Source of the DNA: Rutpela maculata | Taxonomy: Eukaryota > Arthropoda > Insecta > Coleoptera > Cerambycidae | DNA: 64,000 nucleotides | Direction of reading: 5' to 3' | Assembly (NCBI GenBank): GCA_936432065.2 | Contig: OW386294.2 | Span: 52,480,945-52,544,944, forward strand | Part shown: in pieces, positions 54,463 to 64,000 of the stretch | Layout: each line of letters begins with the position of its first letter | Numbering within the stretch: position 1 is the first letter of the stretch | Translations under genes and position numbers: made by a program | Notes under the pieces: generated by a model | Database searches by the model: none | The model's input: the letters and a program-made list of their open reading frames with translations, nothing else | Told to the model about the DNA's origin: nothing

Positions 54463-55690
54463 GGGTGGACCTTTTAATTTATTATTGCAAATATCTCGTC
54501 GTGTAAGCCACCAATTAAGACATGACCTACAAAAGTTGTTGGGTTCTAAGAAGTCATCTGATTCTGTGGTCGGGCACCGGGTCCGTGACCTTGGTGAGGC
54601 CCTGTGATACCCAACTTTGTTTTTTTAAATAGGAACCGCTATTTTTAATTGCAGAATCTAATTCTACGGAAAAAAATACGTTCAAATATGATTTTCAAAA
54701 ATTTTTCCAGTGGGCCTTACTCAGGCCCAATACCAACAATTGAAATTACAATAACCCAATTATCTCGCCGGTAAAGCTAATAATTGAAAAATGACTTGAA
54801 TAAAAGTTGTAGGATTCGATGGGAGTCATCTAATGCTGTGGTTTAGTACCCGGTCCGGGCCTTTAATTCGGCCCTGGGGCCCCTAACTTTTTTTTTTAAT
54901 GGAAATATCAATTTTTTATTGCAGATTTGCATTATACGGAAAAAAATACGTTCAAATATGATTTTCAAAAATTTTTTCCAGTGGGCCTTACTCGGGTCCA
55001 ATACCAGCAACTATTGAGGAAAAATTTTTGAAAATCATATTTGAACGTATTTTTTTCCGTAGAATGCAAGTCTGCAATAAAAAATTGATATTTCTCAGGG
55101 CCGTATCAAGGGCCCGGATCGGGTACTGAACCATCGAATCCTACAACGTTTATTTAAGTCATCTTTCAATTGTTGGTATTGGGCCCGAGTAAGGCCCACT
55201 GGAAAAAATTTTTGAAAATCATATTCGTACGTATTTTTTCCGTAGAATGCAAATCTGCAATAAAAAAATTGATATATCCATTAAAAAAAAAAGTTGGGGG
55301 CCCCAGGGCCGTATGAAATGGCCGGGTACTGAGCATTAGATGACCCTCATCGAACCCTACAACTTTTATTTAAGTAATTTTCAATTGTTAGCTTAACCGG
55401 CGAGATAATTGGGTTCTTGTGATTTCAATTGTTGGTATTGGGCCCGAGTAAGGCCCACTGGAAAAAATTTTTGAAAATCACATTTGAGCCTATTTTTTTT
55501 TGTAGAATTAGATTCTGCAATAAAAAAAATAAAGTTGGGTATCACAGGGCCTCAACAAGGTCACGGACCCGGTGCCCGACCACAGAATCAGATGGCCCCC
55601 CTTAGAACCCAACTTTTGTAGAGGTCATTTCTTAATTGGTGGCTTACACAACGAGATATTTTCAATAATAGATTAAAATGGTCCACCCTG
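54463..55690. mobile_element. Palindromic mariner-type MITE built from repeated modules
   Basis: GGGTGGACC and GGTCCACCCTG are the tips, with TA outside (54461-54462, 55691-55692). GTGGTCGGGCACCGGGTCCG at about 54570 mirrors 55568-55587. An ~80-bp module with ACGGAAAAAAATACGTTC and CCAGTGGGCCTTACTC occurs twice forward (about 54665, 54935) and three times inverted (about 55020, 55195, 55455). No coding content was found. Confidence 0.85.
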
Positions 55691-55899
55691 TATATTGCCA
55701 AAATATTATGACTGAATTTTGAATTTTAACCTCAACATTTGTGGTGGTTATACAACGTCTACTTACAATCTATATAATATATTACTGAGATATCATTTCG
55801 TACAGAGCGATAGCAACAAGTTTAAAGGGTCTCACCGGTTAAGAATATGGAATTGGGCTCAGCGGCTTATTGCTATTCATTCACATGAATGTTGCTTAA

Positions 55900-56289
55900 G
55901 GATAGGATTTTGCAGAGTGAGGGGGATACATGCGTTTATTTTCGGTTTATTATAAATACTAACAAAATAATAAATGATAAGTTTTTTAAAATAGTTTCAA
56001 GTACTTCCCATTGCTCTAAGGAATACAACCATATACAGTTTTTATCATAAATTTCGTATATAGTTAATGCCATACTTTAATAATGAAATTAGGAACTATT
56101 TTCATTGAAAAACTACAATATTCAAGTACAGCAGAAATTTACAATAAAACATATATATAGTTATATTCGTTTGAATAATAGCAATTATTTAAAACAGTTT
56201 TAAAGATTGAACTATGTTTGGTTTTTTAAATATTTATAATAAATCGAAAATAAACACATATTTCTCTCTCACTCTACAAAATCATATCC
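55900..56289. mobile_element. piggyBac-type MITE, 390 bp, TTAA duplication, copy A
   Basis: It starts GGATAGGATTTTGCAGAGTG and ends with the inverted form, with inverted repeats of about 60 bp. TTAA flanks both sides (55896-55899, 56290-56293), the piggyBac target. A second copy lies at 60517-60895. Confidence 0.85.
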
Positions 56290-56293
56290 TTAA

Positions 56294-56982
56294 GACTAGG
56301 AATGCTCAATAAAACATATAATAAACCTCTATCCCCTATATTACCAGAGTTATGGGAGTAACAATCCCCAACTTAAAAACTAGTGAAGATAATTAAATGG
56401 AATTAATATGAGACGTTGATATAAAATAGCTTGTACGCGCATGTTTATGCTAAATACAGATATTTATCAATTGTACAATCATTTAATAAAGAAATATATC
56501 ACTTACTTAATACACATGGAATATAATAAAAGAAAATTTATTTCCCAAATATCGCATAATATTAAAAGTAAAATTTTGGTTGGTAATATAAAAAGACCAA
56601 AACAAACAACATATTTAGAAGGCAGTTACCTAATATTAAATAAGTACCTACAAATATAGTAATGATGATAATTAGTTTATCTCACTTGTATTAATACATT
56701 TCCTACATTAAGTATACCTATATTGGTTTATTTTTGGACTGGTCAAATACACTCAATTAGAACTATCGATTAGAGATTTGTGGAAATGATAAAACGTCAA
56801 TTTATTATTTAGTTCTCCTAAATTATTAACCTATTCAGTTTACATTGATCTCGTTTTGAATGAGCGGACGAGGTGAAACTACGTAAGTAGTTTATCTTTA
56901 AACATGATTTAGTCCTAGTAGGCCAACCGAATAAGACCTTACACTGCATTTAAATTTTGGCAGAACAGAGTACACCAAAAAA
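56294..56982. other. No gene recognised
   Basis: AT-rich; the 72-codon frame at 56441 has no recognisable motif. Confidence 0.45.
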
Positions 56983-57570
56983 TTGAATCTCGTCTTATTC
57001 CTTATTCCAAACATCTTGGCAGACATTTTTCAAGTTGGCCTCTCTTTGCTAAAAATGCTCGAGAATAGCTTTGGGGAACGTTTTCTTGAAGAATCGAGTT
57101 GGTACGATGGGATGTCTAGGGAATTCGTAACAAACGTCTCCAGACCCTCATCTCGAAATCATCAATACGCCTTTTGTCTGACTCCTTAACGTCCATGTCT
57201 CAAAGGCGTAAAGAAAGATGGAGACAACTAAGGCGTTGGCAAGTCTGATCTGTCACCTACACTTAACGTGCCTGGGTTGTTTTCACTTGCTCGGTCTACA
57301 ATAATAATTTTCGATTTGCTATAGTTTCCACTTAAACCGTTCCAGAGCTTATTGTCTGAAGTTCTCCAGACGATGTATGAGCTCATCTTCAGTTGTTGCA
57401 ACTTAGATGGTTTTCGAAAATTTGAAGTTTGAACTCTTCCATCCATGTTCACATAGTCAAAAGCCTTACGGAAATCTACGAAGAAAATAAGGCAGGTACA
57501 ATTTTCTTGACTTCTCGATAATTTGTCGTAAATTCAATCTTTGTTCACTAGTATTTAGATGATCCTTTAA
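56983..57570 (-). pseudogene. LINE reverse-transcriptase C-terminal fragments (endonuclease-RT type)
   Basis: On the minus strand, 57480-57440 reads pieces of a palm segment (KAFDYVNMDG). 57210-57010 reads ESDKRRIDDFEMRVWRRLLR and IPWTSHRTNSILQE, a segment I recall from the C-terminus of many insect endonuclease-reverse transcriptases (FEMW-WRR-LRI-WT-H-TN). The order is right for one LINE, but the intervening thumb is scrambled. The exact clade is uncertain. Confidence 0.6.
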
Positions 57571-57839
57571 TAAAGCCTGTGTTGGCTGAGGAGGTATTTG
57601 CCAAGGCGAATAATGCTAAGGTTTGGATTGAAGAATATACGGCATTATTAGCGTGTGATATTAATACACTAATTAGACGTGGAACAATGTTGATATAACG
57701 ATTAATCGTAGTCTAATATTCACCCAAGCGCACAGTGGGCCGTTTGCAACTTCTAGGTGGACAAAATTCTAGAAATTTCTAAATGAGCTTAAAATAGTTG
57801 TTAGAAGACAGGAAAAATGGTGAAAAAATTCTAGGCATT
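57571..57839. other. No gene recognised
   Basis: Nothing supportable was seen in this stretch. Confidence 0.4.
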
Positions 57840-58110
57840 AAGGGGGTGGTTTCTGAGGGGTTGAAAAATAAATTTGCTTCTAAAGTCTCGAAACTCTGTG
57901 AATATGATAATATATGTGAATATATCAAAAATAGTTCAAAAAATTATAAATAGTAGGGGGGTTGTTTTTGAGGGGGTTGAAGGATAAATATTATTTTAAA
58001 ATTCTGAAACTTTGTGGATATGATAATATTAGATCCGTGAATTCGCTGAAAATAATTAAAAAATCCAAGCAATGAGGAGTTGGATTTGAGAGGATTGAAA
58101 AATAAATACA
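57840..58110 (+). repeat. Degenerate tandem repeat, ~115-120-bp period, three units
   Basis: Units begin at about 57843, 57957 and 58077 with GGGTTGTTTTTGAGGGGGTT-like sequence followed by GAAAAATAAAT. Later in each unit come CTGTGAATATGATAAT and AAAAAT(T/A)...AAAAAATT. Confidence 0.75.
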
Positions 58111-58283
58111 CTTTAAAAAGTATGTAAAAAAGTTTCAAAAAATTTTCTTGCCAATGTTTTAATTTTCTAACATAACTTAATCTTAAATCATTCAAAACAT
58201 TGCAAAGATTGCAAGACCTTTTTGCTTTCTGAAAATTCTATAGGAGGAATACATATTGTGTCCTGCCCCAAGCGCACTGTTTC

Positions 58284-58517
58284 TTAATAAATTATAAGAA
58301 TGTTTAGTTTACATTCGAAAAATAAGGCTAACGCTTCTTCTGGACAATATTTCCGCTGATTTTCGTGTTCCTGAAAAATTTTCTTCTCATCAGTAGCGGT
58401 TGCATTATCCTTATGGATTTTGCCGCCTTCTTGCCCTCGCTCAGCCAATCTTCGAAAATTTCCTTCAGGAAAATAACACACATATCTAAAAAATGCAATC
58501 AAAAAAATCAGCGGCAC
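58284..58517 (-). pseudogene. Fragment of an uncharacterised transposon-like protein
   Basis: The minus strand reads QEGGKIHKDNATATDEKKIF, QEHENQRKYCPEEALALFFE and CKLNI. The PEEALAL...L segment resembles a motif I recall from multi-copy uncharacterised insect and cnidarian proteins (PEEALAL-x-x-x-x-x-LTKxxY). Nothing diagnostic follows, and the hydrophobic tail is probably not part of it. Confidence 0.25.
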
Positions 58518-58658
58518 CCAAGTTTACTTTAATTTGGTGAAGTATAAAATGACATATCAAATGGATAAAGTGATAAAGGCCAATTACAAATATCACTAGC
58601 AATCAAACTGTAGGTCTTAATCAATTACAAGTATAGTGAAAAACTTGCAAGGTAAATT

Positions 58659-59140
58659 ACTTCCACATCCAGTGGAAGTATAGTAACGACAAAAAAATTT
58701 TTAAAAATTTTTATTGTTCAAATAGGCTTAGAATGTCATGAAACGTCGAGATTTCAAGTTTGAGCGAAAAAAAATTTCTGTCTGTCGGTCTGTAACTTTT
58801 TTTGTGCGCACGTTTACTCTGGAACAGTTTGAGATATTGACTTGAAATTTGGTACACATATGTACTTTAACGAGATCTAGAACTAGATTATATTTTCATC
58901 TTGTTCCGTCGAAGGGTTGAGGGGTAAATTGGGGTAAATTTGGAGAAAACAGGTAAATCAAGCAGGTAAGAGTTCAGAAAATTGATATTTAGTATAGACA
59001 AGAGAAGCTAAGGTCTCAAAAAAAATTTTGGCATTAGCCACCCCCATTACCACCCCCACCCCATTATTAAAGGGGATGAAAAAAAATGTGATTTAGTGTG
59101 TGCACAAGAACCAGAAACCTCAAAATATTTTTTTACTTTA
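58659..59140 (+). mobile_element. Helentron-like (HINE-type) repeat, copy 8, 3' truncated
   Basis: An intact ACTTCCACATCC hairpin after AATT is followed by all 5' blocks up to CCTCAAAATATTTTTTTACTT. It stops at almost the same place as copy 5 (26790), losing the 3' subterminal repeat. Confidence 0.85.
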
Positions 59141-59334
59141 TAATCCATTTTTGCATATTAACCCTTTGTGTTAGACAAAATGCTGTCAGTAGTATCTTTA
59201 GCTTCATAAAAACCACGTTTAAACAATATCTCGATTTTTGAAAAAAAATATCGCCAAGTTCCATCATGGCACCGGGCCATCGGGAGCCGTTTTTTCGAAT
59301 TTCCGAAAGTTGGACCTGGATGCCAGACCTGACC

Positions 59335-59500
59335 AGGCCCGGACTGGAAACCATTTTGCTATAGGGCAACTTCCTTCGGCCTCAGCCCCAGCCCATTTTT
59401 TACAGCAGCACCATACAAAATACTTTTATATTATATTAAATACACCTTTATTTTTTTTGCGGCTCCTCGGCGGCCCCGTAAGCCACCGCCTGGCCAAGAG
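59335..59500. mobile_element. Short copy of the 37210-37828 repeat
   Basis: CAGGCCCGGACTGG...GGGCAACTTCC...CTCAGCCCCAGCCCATTTT and CGGCGGCCCCGTAAGCCACC match the ends of 37210-37828. The tip CAGGCCCGGACTGG is hAT-like, but no target duplication was identified. Confidence 0.5.
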
Positions 59501-60516
59501 AAATGCTGTAATTTTTTGATTTTTTAGGGCATCTTAAAACATGTATCAAATGGACAGCAAATAATTTCATTAAAAATCCGATGTCAAACAATTTTAATTT
59601 TACTAATCACATGACCGCTACGACCGCCCTCCCCCTCTCTCCCTGCACCTACGCACAAATAGACAGCAAAGAATCGAGTGAGGTACCTTCATTTCTGCTG
59701 CCGTATGATGGACTAAAAAACAAGCGATGGATGCATTGGTCTATTGTCCAATTATCTAGTACTATATTTTGGAACGGCAAAATCTTTTACCATAAATGTT
59801 TAGCAATTATGTTTACCACTCAAAGAGTGTCTCGTAGCTACTCTATTACGTACTTATTTGTTTTATAGTTTTTAGTAAGCGGAATATTCTATTCGTTTCA
59901 ATTAAAATTTATTAATTATTATTGTTAGGCATAGTTAGTAAATGGCAAAAAATTGGATTCTACTATGAGCCGTTGAATATTTTTCAGATTTTTTTTTCAC
60001 GTTCTCATATACGAAATATATGAACAGGGTTCGCATTTTGATTGCAATCGTGATTTATATAGTGAATTCTTAAATCTTAATCATTGATTTTAATCACTTT
60101 TTAATAAAAGGTACTATTAAAAGAAACTCAATAACTCTATTTTATAGATTGAACAATATAATCAGTTATTTTGTTATTTTATTTATATAATTCATATGAA
60201 AATACTAATTCTGTTTTGCTTCTGTCTTTTTTTGATGAAATATATCCATATAGGATCCTTTTTGCTTTCACCAGGCATTTTTACTTGTTATCATCACATT
60301 TACGATTTTTCATTGAAAGCAAAACGCCTAGTGAAAGACACGAGACGGTGTTAGACAAGAAACTAAAGCATTGAAAGTGCACGTCGCAGTTTTGCAATTT
60401 TCTACAGGACTTTTCCTGTAGAATGTGTTTCGTTCCAAATCGTTTTCTTATAATGCAATGAAAACGTATAATTCTTTACCTAATTCTCTAAAATCCTGTA
60501 ATCTTTTAACATTTAC
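59501..60516. other. No gene recognised
   Basis: The 95-codon frame at 59581 (SPCTYAQIDSKESSEVPSFL) has no known motif. The remainder is AT-rich and uninformative. Confidence 0.45.
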
Positions 60517-60895
60517 GGATAGGATTTTGCAGAGCGAGAGGGATATATGCGTTTATTTTCGGTTTATTATAAATATTTAAAAAATCATAAATGGTATAAT
60601 CTTTATAATAGTTTCAGATAGTTCCCATTGCTCTAAGGAATACAACCATATTCAGTTTTTATCATAAATTTTGTATATAGTTAAATGCCATACTCTAATA
60701 ATGAAATTAGGAACTATTTTCATTGGCAAACTACGATATTCAAGTACAATAAAAAATACAAAATATAGTTGTATTCGTTAGAACACTAGCAATTAGTTAA
60801 AACAGTTTTAAAGATTATACTGTTTGGTTTTTTAAATATTTATAGTAAACCGAAAATAAACGCATATTTCCCTCTCACTCTGCAAAATCCTACCC
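60517..60895. mobile_element. piggyBac-type MITE, 379 bp, copy B
   Basis: Collinear with copy A (55900-56289), with many scattered differences. The right flank is TTAA (60896-60899); the left flank is TTAC, one mutation away. The ends read GGATAGGATTTTGCAGAGCG and its near complement. Confidence 0.85.
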
Positions 60896-60899
60896 TTAA

Positions 60900-61996
60900 G
60901 CGTACGCTAAAACTCTATTACTGAGTAATCAATATTGATACTTTATAAGTTTAGGAGGGATAATGGGGGATACTACCTTGCAGGACCCAAATTTTTCCTT
61001 TTTTTTTAAGTTTTGTCTTTCCAGTGTTTTTCTTTTTGTGTGCCAGTCAATTTCAATTGTAAGTAATAATTTAAGTGCTTTATAAAGTTAAGTGTAAGGG
61101 TAGGGGTCGGGGTAGGGTGACCATACGTACGAAGTTTCGCTGTATTTTCCGGAATTTTAATGGCATGTACAGCATGCTTGGATGTACAGCAAAACACAGC
61201 ATTACGTTTGCCCGAAATCATTTTAATTTGGAAAGTTTGTTTTTCTGAAAATTGGTATTTTGTTTTGGGATGTATTGAGTTTTGTCATTGGATAATCTCA
61301 CGAGTACCGGATGAATACCGAAAGTGTGGAGCTGTGCGTGAATAGGTTTCATATATACGGTTATTGGTAGTGTTGAGATTGCGCCTTGTATCGTGTAATT
61401 TTAGGGCAAATCTGCCCTGACTCGAATTCTTGTTTTTCTGTTTTATGGAATTTATTTAAAAATAAAAAATCACTTTCAATATAATTTTTCTTGAACTATA
61501 ACGTAGTTGCCTGAATAACTACCTTTTTGTGAATAATAGCCTTTTGGTTCTCTCTTTTGATTCTTGATATAAGTACTAGTGCAAACTATAAGGATCAATA
61601 AAAATTATTTTGAGTGATTTTTTATTTTGAGATAAATTTAATAAAATAAAAAAAACAAATAGCATAGATTTGAAATGGTTATCAATGAATTCAGAAAAAA
61701 ATCTATAATTTATTGAACACTATGAACCACCACCTTCCCATTTGAAAAAAACAAGTTTTCGATAAAAAAGTGGTTTGTTCAATTTTGGAGGCTTCGTAAA
61801 TAGTTATTAATGAAATTAAAGGAAAAATTATATTTTTCCCTTGAACTTTACCTGCCGTGGAACAAATTTTGGTATTCCAAAGCACTTTAGACGAATGTCT
61901 TAAAATGCTTGAAAAACTGAACATTGACTCAAAAATTCGCGAAAATCTCATGGTATACTCAGAATGTTGTCTTGAATCCAAATATGTAAAAACATA
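60900..61996. other. No gene recognised
   Basis: Near 61112-61130 AGGGTGACCATACGTACGAA resembles a common insect repeat start. No coding sequence could be supported. Confidence 0.45.
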
Positions 61997-62060
61997 CAGG
62001 GTGTTCAATTTAAAAATCGAAAGTTGCGGTCATTTCCGGGTACACCGGAAATGGTCTCAT
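61997..62060 (+). mobile_element. Mariner-type terminus
   Basis: CAGGGTGTTCAATTTAAAAA follows TA. About 36 bp in lies a palindrome ATTTCCGGGTACACCGGAAAT of the type also seen at 7940 and 12870. The partner terminus was not found. Confidence 0.6.
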
Positions 62061-64000
62061 GCCGTTCTTTATGTCCAAAAATCCATTTTTACAGGTAGTT
62101 TATGCACCCCAAATTTCAAATGGATAAGTTAAAAAATAAAGAAAATATAGGGGGGAGCCACCAGCCTGTGGCACCCGGTATATGGCACTAGTTTAGCCGT
62201 GAAATTTTCTGAATTTTTGGCAATACTTATACAACACTGATTTGAAATTTTACCATAAAAAAGGGTAGATTTCTTTTTTAGTTAAGACTAAGTATTTTAT
62301 GTTCAATACCTGCACCTTTATTTTTGAAATATTAATAAGTAGATAGTACCTACTGTGAAAACAAAATTTCATTAGTAATAGCGTTACTCAACGGTAATAG
62401 GTATTTGCAATGTAGAGTCATAAGTTTAAGGCCACATTTTCCACAGGTAGCAAACTTTATTTAGAACTTTAAGACGTTGACCTTGTACTTTTTTCTAAAT
62501 TAATAAATAATATCTTGTTGATAATCAAATAGAGCTTCCTTTAAACAGAAAATGACAGATAAAACTGTCGTCTGATATATTAAAAAAATTTAAAACAAAG
62601 AATCGGGAATTTTTATATCATTTTTATTTATCTCTAGTTCAGAACGTACAATAAAAATGACACCTGCACCTTATTAATTTTTATTTTGATATGAAATTTG
62701 TCTACAAGAAAAATTGTATGTACCTAGTTAGGTTTAAAAAAAAAGTCGAAGGCATGTTGAAAGTGCCACCCTAAAAACAAGTCCTTAAGAATTTAATGGA
62801 TGTTAATAAATTAACCCTTTTAATCCCAATAACAAAATTAAAATAGTTTACACCATGAATTAACTAATGCCTAATTTTCAAAAGGTATCATTTAATTTTA
62901 GTCCAACCATATAATTGTATAAATTGTAAATTTGAGAAGAGCTGTGCTTATATACGCCATGCATAGTCCAGCTAAAAAATGTTGGTGCATAATGTTTACA
63001 AACAATATATTTGAGAGCAATTATGAAATAATACAGCGATTGCGCGCAAGAGAATGGTTAAACCACGTGCGTCTAGCCGGGTCAGCATGTTATGCAAAAT
63101 AAAAGCACCTGGCCCAGTAGGGCAGGTATGAAAGCAATGCGAGCACAAGCAGGGCTTAGAAATATTGCCATTACCAGGGAAGCTTTCCTGAAAATTAATT
63201 TCAGCCACTATTCCTGCAACCCACTTAACTCAGATACGTCGTTTGAGTCAAGCTCCATCTGTTGCTCTCCTGATACATCTTAAAGATGGAAAAATTTTTG
63301 CTCTTTCCTAATTATTGTTTATATTACCAGTAAGGGGTTTTGTTTTATTATTCTCTTTGGTCAGCGATAACCGATACAACCTGTTTTGCTACTGGCAAAG
63401 GATGTGGATTATTTTTTAAGTTTTGTTTTAAAATGCCTACGAATATTAATTATTTCTTATTTCAGACTTGTGGGTAACAAGCATTTTGCAGAATGCAAAT
63501 ACAAAAGGACCGTTAATTAGCTGGTTAAGCACTGTCAGCAGCAGTTGGTTCCCAGAGTAATTATTTGAAAACATAAATATTGTTGGTCGGTCTCGTATCT
63601 GGCGCGCGCTAGAGGCACGGGGTCACAGGTCGCAGGATAGCCAACCGGGACGTTAATACGATACGAAGTAAGAGACTAATGATATTTTTTAGTAATTGAG
63701 TTAATTATTATTTGAATTATATATTTGAATAGTTGACCTCTATTGGCCTTTTGCAGTCTTTGCGTAAAGACCTTCAATGTCAACACTAATACGCTGCTGA
63801 AGGCCACTTAGCATGGTAATGAAATACGACAGGGGAGCAGGGTAACTTATACAATCGAAGCTTAATATACAGTCCACATAAGTAGAATTAACAGATTTTA
63901 AAATTTCAAACTTACGCCAAATTTAGCGCTGCACACATCAATCACAAAACATAAGACAGTCCGAAGAGACACTTGCGCGGATACATGACACTACTAGCCA
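62061..64000. other. No gene recognised
   Basis: About 1.9 kb without supportable features. The 63-codon frame at 63092 (MKAMRAQAGLRNIAITREAF) is clean but short and unrecognised. A GC-richer patch lies at 63600-63660. Confidence 0.45.

Noticed and set aside
63092..63283. Host gene exon
   Set aside because: The frame is short, with no splice sites or known motif that I could support.

Overview
The window reads as non-coding, AT-rich chromosomal DNA from an insect (or a close arthropod relative) with a large, transposon-loaded genome. The evidence is the repertoire itself: insect-type Tc1/mariner transposases, piggyBac, hAT, Harbinger and Mutator MITEs, Helentron-like (HINE/DINE-like) repeats, R4/Dong-like LINEs that encode a restriction-like endonuclease, RNase-H-bearing LINEs, a solo LTR, and tRNA-derived sequences. 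I find no intact host gene, rRNA, bacterial operon or CRISPR array. Nearly every protein-like stretch is a broken transposon gene.

Layout. 1-3800: a decayed mariner and a Jockey/CR1-like LINE fragment. 3806-14640: a nested composite bounded by ~0.6 kb inverted arms; its left arm is split by two Helentron-like copies around a piggyBac remnant, and inside lies a mariner with long inverted repeats (7475-13013) whose transposase carries an intron with a hAT MITE, a 1.8 kb giant palindrome and another Helentron-like copy. 15500-28000: inverted repeats with tandem blocks, a tRNA-like segment, a Harbinger MITE, a foldback hAT, and an unrecognised Cys/His-rich coding sequence (20178-25621) broken by a palindromic element and by a hAT that holds a solo LTR. 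28000-31200: a second mariner relic and an element with a SWIM-protein-like fragment. 31200-36441: three R4/Dong-like LINE pieces, each abutting (TAA)n. 36480-46900: MITEs, an RNase-H LINE relic, palindromes and a head-to-head Helentron-like pair. 46977-48919: a nearly complete Tc1/IS630-type element with dead catalytic and frame positions. 50450-55700: three palindromic MITEs, one carrying a LINE insertion with an expanded (TA)n. 55900-64000: two copies of a TTAA-flanked MITE, LINE relics and mostly featureless sequence.

The genes do not work together as a pathway. The informative part is the order of insertions, which can be read from target-site duplications and interrupted frames. The best candidates for something under-described are the Helentron-like family with 14-bp subterminal inverted repeats and a probable read-through composite, the tandem R4/Dong pieces in TAA repeats, the giant palindromes, and the uncharacterised Cys/His-rich coding sequence. 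Family assignments come from memory of protein motifs, without database searches.
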